Part shown: positions 58,677-64,000 of the stretch, in pieces | How positions within the stretch are numbered: the stretch's first letter is position 1 | Layout: every line of letters starts with the position of its first letter | Source: Lewinellaceae bacterium | GTDB lineage: Bacteria; Bacteroidota; Bacteroidia; Chitinophagales; Saprospiraceae | NCBI GenBank assembly: GCA_020636215.1 | Contig: JACJYG010000012.1 | Span: 1 to 64,000 of the forward strand | DNA: 64,000 nt | Reading direction: 5' to 3' | Notes under the pieces: model-generated | Databases searched by the model: none | Told to the model about the DNA's origin: nothing | What the model saw: the letters and a program-made list of their open reading frames with translations, nothing else | Program-made: the position numbers and the translations under genes

Positions 58677-61600
58677 ATGATCAGACATCTACTCTTCTCC
58701 GTCCTGGCGGTTCTATTGCTCGCCAGCTTCACATTTTTCACCTCAGGCCCCGGCGATCCGGATCCGGGAAAGCCTGCTTCCGCTCTTTTTTACACCCCTA
58801 ATGGCAATCCCAATTGGCTGAAAGTGAGGGAAGGGATGCAGGTGAGCGCTTCGGATGTCCTGCGCGGACACACCGCCGAACTTGGCCTGTCGGCTCTGGA
58901 TGAACTGCGCGTTTACCGCACCCAAACCGACGGCCTGGGCATGGTGCACTACCGTTGCCAGCAGTACCACCGTGGTGTAAAAGTTGAACATGCAGAAGTG
59001 CTGATCCATGAACTGGGCGCCGCCGTACAGTCGCTCAACGGCCGTTGGCCAAGAGGATTAAACGCAGATGTTTCCGCTTCCATCAGTGCGGAAGAAGCCC
59101 TGTCTCGGGCATTGGCCTATATGCCGGCCACTCGTTATATGTGGGAAGATGCGGCGGCGGAACGCATGATCAAGAAGGTGCGAAAAGACCCTAAGGCCTC
59201 CTTTTTCCCGGAAACGGAATTGGTGCTGATCGACCCTGCTATGACTCAGCAGCCAGAGGATTACCGACTGGCCTATGGCCTGATCGTTCACACCCAACTA
59301 CCGGTGGAACAACGCAAGCAGCTGTATATCGACGCTCGTACCGGGGCGGTCATCCTGGAACTGGAGCTGCTTTGCGACAACAACGATACCCCCGGAATTG
59401 CCGAAACCAAATACACCGGCGCCCGGCAGATCGTCACCGATTCGCTGAGCGAAAATGAATTCCGTCTGGTGGAATCCGGCCGGGGCGGGGGTATCGAAAC
59501 TTATGACCTCAACCGCTCTACCAACGTTGAAAATGCCGTAGATTTTCTGGATGAGGACAACTTCTGGGACAACGTCAATTCACAGCAGGATGAAGCCGCT
59601 ACGGATGCTCACTGGGGGGCTGAAATGACCTTTGATTATTATCTCGAAAAGCACAACTATATCGGCATCGACGGCGATAGCATGCCTCTGATCAGCTATG
59701 TGCATTATGACAACAGCTGGGTAAACGCCCAATGGACCGGCGGCTGGGCGCAATTTGGCGACGGCGATGGCTCCGGCACCACCGCTTTGACCTCCCTTGA
59801 TGTGGTTGGCCACGAATTTACCCACGGTGTTACCGGGTCTACAGCTAATCTGGTTTACCGGGATGAAAGTGGGGCCCTTAATGAATCTTTCAGCGATATT
59901 TTCGGTGCAGCGGTGGAATTCTATGCCGCCCCCGAAACCGGCGACTGGGATGTCGGCGAAGATTTTCACATTGGGGTGGGCCGGTTCCGCAGTATGGCTG
60001 ACCCTAAAGCCGAGGGCGACCCCGATACTTACCTTGGCCAGCACTGGGCAGCGGGGAGTGGCGACAACGGTGGGGTGCATACCAACAGCGGTGTCCAGAA
60101 TAAATGGTTCGTTCTTCTGACAGAAGGAGGTGAAGGCGCTAACGATAATGGAGATGATTACAACCTGACTGGGCTGGGGCTGGATACAGCCGGGGCGATA
60201 GCATTCCGAAACCTGCAGCACTATTTGGTTCGCCGATCGCAATTTTTTGACGCCCGCTTTGGGTCCATACAGGCCGCTGAAGATCTCTATGGCGTCTGTT
60301 CTGAAGCAGCAAAAGAAACAGCCCGCGCCTGGCAGGCCGTCGGCGTCGGTGGCGCGCTGGAGTTCGATATGAGCCTTCTGGAAATATTGAACCCCGTTCC
60401 CATTGAATGCGGCTTTCCGGCCGATGGCGCTATTACCTTGCGCTTCCGCTACAATGGCTGTAATACCCTGGAGCCAGGGGATAAAATACCTTTCGCTTTC
60501 CAGGTCAATGAAAGTGAGGTGCAGTGGGATACCCTCACCCTTAGCGAACAATTGCTGGGTGGCGACACTTTACTGTACACCTATGCTGTTCCCGCAGCGG
60601 AATTGGCTGCGCCAGCCGTTCATGAGTTGCGTTGCTGGGCAGCGTTGGAGGGCGATGGCACCGTCTTCAACGACGCTCTGGAGATGACAGTGGATAATAT
60701 CCTGGCGCAAAATGTTGACTTTGGGCTGATGGCTATTCGGCGGCCTTTTTCAGGCTGCTTCCTGACCGAAGAGCCCATTGCCCTCCAAATGGCCTTCTAT
60801 GGCTGCGATTCCATTGCTGCCGGCGAGGAATTGGAGCTGAATTATAGTTTTAACGATGGGCCGGTAGTGAGTGAAACGATTGTGTTGCCCCAAACCCTCT
60901 ATCGAGGTGATGACTTGTCTTACGATTTCAATGCTCCGGTAAACATACCGGTTCAGAATGATAATACCATCAAGGCATGGGTTCGATACGGGCCGGATTT
61001 TCTTCTGGGCAACGACAGTATTGTTGGTAAAATAGTGGCCAACCCGCCTGGATTTTCCGGCCAGGCACTCATCACTTTCGAAGGCGGCGCCACGATCCTG
61101 GACTCTATGTACCTGGAAACCGGGCCGCAGGCCGCTATTTACCTCAATGAAAATGGAGCCTCCACCGGCGATTTTGGGATTCAAATGACGGGCGGCAACC
61201 TCCCGCAGGCGGTCGAAGAGGAAGCTTATACAATCCCTTCAGATGAAAGCATTTGGGATATCAATGAGGATTTTTCCGCCAAAATGTGTTTCTGCGCCGA
61301 CCTGTCCAATCTGAGCAATGCCCAGCTTCGGTTTGACCTGCGCCAGACTTTTACCACCTACTATATTACCAATCTTGGTGGTAACCGCCCTCAGGGCAGC
61401 CCATTGCGGGTGCTGCTCAACGGGGAGCAGGCCGAGTTGTACCTGCCCAGCAATTTCTTCAACGACCCCTGGAAGGCCCGTACCATCGACCTGGGAGAAT
61501 ACGCAGGGGGAACGGTAGAAATTTGCTTTGAAACCCGGAATGGTATGCGTTCGGAGTTTGACCCCAATAACCGGGGCGATAACGCTTTTATCGATAATAT

Positions 61601-61886
61601 TCTCATCGGCGATTTCTCGGTAGACACGGAGGAGCCGGCTATTCCAAGGCCGGAATTGCAGCTTTTCCCGAATCCCTTCTCCGGGCAACTGACCGTCATC
61701 CTGCCCAATGAGATGGACCTCCCTGTACCGCTGCAACTCTTCGACGCCAGAGGCCGCCTCGTGCGGAATCAGTTGGCCAATTCGAATCGGATACAGTTGG
61801 ATTTACAGGCCTTGCCTTCCGGAGTATATTGGGTGCGGGCCCAATATGCCGGCCAATGGCTGACAGAACGGGTGGTAAAATGGTAG
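58677..61886 (+). CDS. M4 thermolysin-family metalloprotease with T9SS tail
   Basis: A 1069-residue secreted protease from MIRHLLFSVLAVLLLASFTF. An FTP-type propeptide (LSALDELRVYRTQTDGLGMV onward) precedes the thermolysin domain, with zinc site VVGHEFTHGVTGSTANLVYR (HExxH, about residue 377) and third ligand in DESGALNESFSDIFG, plus GGVHTNSGVQNKWF (catalytic His region). Beta-sandwich modules follow (residues about 600-980). The C-terminus, LQLFPNPFSGQLTVIL to LPSGVYWVRAQYAGQWLTER, is a T9SS type A sorting domain, so the enzyme is exported through type IX secretion and probably surface-anchored or released. Confidence 0.95.
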   Translation: MIRHLLFSVLAVLLLASFTFFTSGPGDPDPGKPASALFYTPNGNPNWLKVREGMQVSASDVLRGHTAELGLSALDELRVYRTQTDGLGMVHYRCQQYHRGVKVEHAEVLIHELGAAVQSLNGRWPRGLNADVSASISAEEALSRALAYMPATRYMWEDAAAERMIKKVRKDPKASFFPETELVLIDPAMTQQPEDYRLAYGLIVHTQLPVEQRKQLYIDARTGAVILELELLCDNNDTPGIAETKYTGARQIVTDSLSENEFRLVESGRGGGIETYDLNRSTNVENAVDFLDEDNFWDNVNSQQDEAATDAHWGAEMTFDYYLEKHNYIGIDGDSMPLISYVHYDNSWVNAQWTGGWAQFGDGDGSGTTALTSLDVVGHEFTHGVTGSTANLVYRDESGALNESFSDIFGAAVEFYAAPETGDWDVGEDFHIGVGRFRSMADPKAEGDPDTYLGQHWAAGSGDNGGVHTNSGVQNKWFVLLTEGGEGANDNGDDYNLTGLGLDTAGAIAFRNLQHYLVRRSQFFDARFGSIQAAEDLYGVCSEAAKETARAWQAVGVGGALEFDMSLLEILNPVPIECGFPADGAITLRFRYNGCNTLEPGDKIPFAFQVNESEVQWDTLTLSEQLLGGDTLLYTYAVPAAELAAPAVHELRCWAALEGDGTVFNDALEMTVDNILAQNVDFGLMAIRRPFSGCFLTEEPIALQMAFYGCDSIAAGEELELNYSFNDGPVVSETIVLPQTLYRGDDLSYDFNAPVNIPVQNDNTIKAWVRYGPDFLLGNDSIVGKIVANPPGFSGQALITFEGGATILDSMYLETGPQAAIYLNENGASTGDFGIQMTGGNLPQAVEEEAYTIPSDESIWDINEDFSAKMCFCADLSNLSNAQLRFDLRQTFTTYYITNLGGNRPQGSPLRVLLNGEQAELYLPSNFFNDPWKARTIDLGEYAGGTVEICFETRNGMRSEFDPNNRGDNAFIDNILIGDFSVDTEEPAIPRPELQLFPNPFSGQLTVILPNEMDLPVPLQLFDARGRLVRNQLANSNRIQLDLQALPSGVYWVRAQYAGQWLTERVVKW

Positions 61887-62105
61887 CTTGCTCTGAATGG
61901 GTATTTATTCTGGAATGCCTTCTTTGAAAGTTGAGAGGGGGGAGGAAGTTGAGAGACTGTTCAAATAACTGTGTCAAATCCAGCGTCAGGATCAGGGAAG
62001 CCTTGATTTTACTGGGCTTCCGGGGCACACAAACTTTACCCGGCCCGTAGGGACGGGAACTCTTGAACACGCTCGAAGTCGAGTCTGTCTTGTACTTCTC
62101 ACCCC

Positions 62106-62168
62106 CCTCAACTTCCTCAACCTCAACCTCAACCTTAACCTCAACCTCAACCTTAACCTCAACCTCAA
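62106..62168. repeat. telomere-like short tandem repeat (CCTCAA/CCTTAA)
   Basis: About ten CCTCAA units with two CCTTAA variants at regular 18-base spacing. It fills the 3' intergenic space between the M4 protease and the small lipoprotein gene. On the minus strand it reads as an artefactual EVEVKVEVE peptide. The rest of the 61887-62105 gap shows nothing I can name. Confidence 0.8.
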
Positions 62169-62494
62169 AGCCTGTAAAACGTCCGCCCATCCAGGATCAT
62201 AAACACCTCACCGGTATTGATTTCCACAGAAGGCGGCGCATCGATGCAAAATGCCTTGCGCCCACCGTGCCAGTCAAAGACGATCTTGCGGTCCTTGATG
62301 CGCACTTCGCATTCCACGCCGGGGCGGTTGCGCTTGTCATAATAACCATAACCGTCATCATAGATCTCGATGTAGTACTTGTTGGATTCCCAGGCGCCCA
62401 CGTAGGCCAGGTCGTCATAGCTGAAATGGTCGTGGCAGGCGGTTAGGGAAAGGAATAAAAAGCTTAGAATAGTCAGGCTCCATGTCGTTTTCAT
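62165..62494 (-). CDS. small lipoprotein of unknown function
   Basis: A 109-residue protein from MKTTWSLTILSFLFLSLTAC, a clear lipobox (SLTAC). The mature part (YVGAWESNKYYIEIYDDGYG, ECEVRIKDRKIVFDW, CIDAPPSVEINTGEVFMILD) is beta-rich, like small lipocalin-type or DUF beta-sandwich proteins. Its last codons run into the tandem repeat on the plus-strand side. Not recognised further. Confidence 0.65.
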   Translation of the reverse strand: MKTTWSLTILSFLFLSLTACHDHFSYDDLAYVGAWESNKYYIEIYDDGYGYYDKRNRPGVECEVRIKDRKIVFDWHGGRKAFCIDAPPSVEINTGEVFMILDGRTFYRL

Positions 62495-62692
62495 AACAGC
62501 GGGTTTTGAAGCCAAGATATGCGGGTGTGCCTTTGTCGGCAATTAATTTAGGTTAAAAGCTTGTCCAGTAAGGTGTTAAAGCAAGGGGAGGCGTTAAGGG
62601 CAGGTTAAAAACAATGAAAATAAAGTGTTAAACCTGTAGTCTTCCTGCCTTCAGCCAGGGTAAGGATCAACTGTCCCGATAGGGGCTCAACA

Positions 62693-62721
62693 TCCTTTGG
62701 GCCTGGTTCGGGCCCAAAGGA
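62693..62721. terminator. 11-bp perfect hairpin downstream of the beta-barrel gene
   Basis: TCCTTTGGGCC pairs exactly with GGCCCAAAGGA across a 7-base loop, 76 bases beyond the stop of the minus-strand barrel gene and upstream of the small lipoprotein. There is no T-run, so termination is possible but not certain. The remaining bases of this 302-base gap hold no visible gene. Confidence 0.5.
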
Positions 62722-62796
62722 GTATCTATAGGATCGTCAACAAAACGAATGTCAAAATTTGGGATGATCTCCGTTCCGTCCCGATATGGGCGCAGC

Positions 62797-64000
62797 CTAG
62801 AAATCCATTCCAAGAGAAATGTACAGCTTCGGGTCCTGCACCTGCCGGGTTTCAATGCCCCAGGCATAATCCACTCTGACCAGATAACCGAACAGCAGGG
62901 CGCGCGCGCCCATGCCATAACCAGCCACCACCGGGTCGCGGAAGTAGTTCACTTTGACGGATACCAGCGGGCCATTTGGTATGATGGAAGTGTTCAAAGG
63001 GTTATCCTTGCTGAAGGGGTCCAGGCCTTCCCACGCGGAGCCCAGATCGAAGAAACCGACCATTTGGAAGTTGCGGAAGAAAGGAGAACTGATGCGCCGG
63101 GACAGATATTTGAATATCGGTACGCGCAACTCGGCGTTCATCAACAGATAAGTGTTGCCGTTTCGGATGTTGAGGTCGAAGCCCCGCATGTTGGCGGCAA
63201 TGGTCTGGTAGGCAAATTCACCATTCTGCGGAACGGGTATCTCATTATTGAAGCTGGTGAACAGCCAGTTGTCCACTCCTCCCAGATAATACAGTACCTT
63301 TTCTGAGCCGAAGGAAGTGGACCCCGCCAGGCGCGTCGCAAATACCGAATGTTTGAGTACGCGTTGATAATGGCGGACATCCAGTCCGACAATGGTCATA
63401 AAGCCTTCGTTGAAATCGAGGGAAGCGCCATTGGATAGCTCAAGGTCGAAGCGCTTGACGGCTTCGGCAAAGAACTTATAACGGGTGCCATTCTTGAGGT
63501 TGAGCGCCACATCCAGGGTGTTGTCGAAGACGTATTCGAGGCGCAGGCCGATGCGCTCCTCTGTATTGGTTGGCGTCTCCAGGGAAGGCAGGTCAGTCGA
63601 GAGCTGAGTGATGCGGTCGCGCCGCAAGGTGCCTGTGGCGCGCAGGCTGCGGAAGATGTCGAGCGGATAACGCAAGCTGGCTTGCCCCAACACCACATTG
63701 ACCTCCCGCCGGTTCGGCACGAAAGTCTGGCTTTCGCCGGAAAAGCGCTGGTTGCGGCGGTAAACGGCATATTGCTTATCGAGGCGCTGTTTTTTATCAT
63801 TGAACACCAGGAAGTACTCGCTGCCATTAAAGGTGGTGGGAATGCGCACGCCTCCTTCGAATTCATAGTCTTCAAACAGGTCCTTCAGGTTTCCTTTTAA
63901 TAAGATACCCGGAGGCGGATAGTTGAACCCATCCGGATTGGAGGCGTAGCTATTCAGGCCGTCGAAGAGCAGGCTATTGTCTAGCTGGGTAGTTACATAA
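62797..64000 (-). CDS. outer-membrane beta-barrel C-terminus (TolB-like/Omp85-type), 5' end beyond the window
   Basis: An open frame of 400 residues running off the right edge. From the edge it reads VTTQLDNSLLFDGLNSYASN, PPPGILLKGNLKDLFEDYEF and EGGVRIPTTFNGSEYFLVFN, then alternating amphipathic strands such as VNVVLGQASLRYPLDIFRSL, TRLAGSTSFGSEKVLYYLGG, FRNFQMVGFFDLGSAWEGLD and the terminal YISLGMDF with C-terminal Phe, the hallmark of Bam-assembled barrels. GGVDNW, GSAWEG and GxGMGARALLFG match Omp85/surface-antigen barrels. In Bacteroidota such tails usually end a 1000-residue protein with a TolB-like propeller; that part would lie outside the window. Confidence 0.82.
   Translation of the reverse strand, partial: YVTTQLDNSLLFDGLNSYASNPDGFNYPPPGILLKGNLKDLFEDYEFEGGVRIPTTFNGSEYFLVFNDKKQRLDKQYAVYRRNQRFSGESQTFVPNRREVNVVLGQASLRYPLDIFRSLRATGTLRRDRITQLSTDLPSLETPTNTEERIGLRLEYVFDNTLDVALNLKNGTRYKFFAEAVKRFDLELSNGASLDFNEGFMTIVGLDVRHYQRVLKHSVFATRLAGSTSFGSEKVLYYLGGVDNWLFTSFNNEIPVPQNGEFAYQTIAANMRGFDLNIRNGNTYLLMNAELRVPIFKYLSRRISSPFFRNFQMVGFFDLGSAWEGLDPFSKDNPLNTSIIPNGPLVSVKVNYFRDPVVAGYGMGARALLFGYLVRVDYAWGIETRQVQDPKLYISLGMDF

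Noticed and set aside
59580..60551. Long open frame on the minus strand (over 320 codons)
   Set aside because: It lies wholly opposite the M4 protease gene, whose motifs are unambiguous; the antisense peptide has no family features and reflects codon bias.
61696..62190. Minus-strand frame with a VEVEVKVEVE peptide
   Set aside because: The peptide is just the translation of the CCTCAA/CCTTAA tandem repeat joined to antisense of the M4 tail.
1..64000. tRNA or rRNA genes
   Set aside because: I looked for tRNA T-loop words and rRNA landmarks on both strands by eye and saw none; a covariance-model scan would be decisive.

Overview
ORGANISM. The window looks like a chromosomal segment of a Bacteroidota bacterium, most likely a GC-richer marine or environmental lineage such as Saprospiria (the class is an inference). 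The evidence is: type IX secretion (T9SS) sorting tails on a thermolysin-type protease and a carboxypeptidase-regulatory-domain protein, TAnnTTTG-type -7 promoter elements, many Bacteroidota-style lipoproteins, a HYC/CC/PP-motif protein beside copper efflux genes, and M1, S9 and M4 peptidases typical of the phylum. I saw no tRNA, rRNA or CRISPR array.

LAYOUT. (1) 49-3741: a large TIR / transmembrane / coiled-coil / WD40 protein. (2) 3.8-7.1 kb, minus strand: a sugar-use operon of HAD-phosphatase remnant, SGLT-type Na+ symporter and aldose 1-epimerase lipoprotein. (3) 7.1-19.0 kb, plus strand: a copper-resistance cluster (HYC_CC_PP protein, CusA pump, TolC-type channel, CusB adaptor with metal-binding and DUF3347 domains, CopB ATPase), then an MsbA-like ABC exporter. 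(4) 19.1-31.1 kb: a truncated VapBC pair, two tandem PPK2 kinases, a lipoprotein proline-iminopeptidase-like hydrolase, an M1 peptidase with a membrane protein, a regulatory-domain/T9SS protein, a sterol-desaturase-family protein, a DUF2891 protein and a mannonate pathway pair (SDR oxidoreductase + UxuA). (5) 31.4-37.5 kb: TetR regulator plus a beta-oxidation operon (acyl-CoA dehydrogenase, thiolase, FadJ-type multifunctional enzyme). (6) 37.5-40.4 kb: two AAA_14/DUF4143 ATPases, each preceded by palindromes, with a broken WG-repeat gene between them. (7) 40.4-45.3 kb: a large secreted protein and an S9 peptidase, convergent. (8) 45.4-55.2 kb, minus strand: a degenerate RHS/YD-repeat polymorphic-toxin array. 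(9) 55.2-64 kb: sulfatase and GH5 glycosidase (divergent), SnoaL-like lipoprotein, M4 protease with T9SS tail, small lipoprotein, and an outer-membrane beta-barrel protein cut by the window edge.

MOST INTERESTING REGION. The RHS island is a run of orphan C-terminal toxin cassettes. Each repeats the same GC-rich RHS core end (YNGKELNEDYG...GARWYDP...DP) and then diverges into a different, AT-richer toxin domain followed at once (1-nt gap, short gap or overlap) by a candidate immunity gene. Four toxin/immunity pairs and one truncated toxin can be reconstructed. Two toxins are out of frame by one base at G or C homopolymers (one an eight-G tract). One lipoprotein immunity gene is split by an IS4-family element whose inverted ends and 9-bp target duplication are visible. 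A PIN-type toxin-antitoxin pair sits inside the RHS core. Small palindromic DNA elements have entered the RHS core, some keeping frame and adding peptide, others introducing stops. The region is therefore a toxin-cassette reservoir or graveyard that records how such arrays grow and decay.
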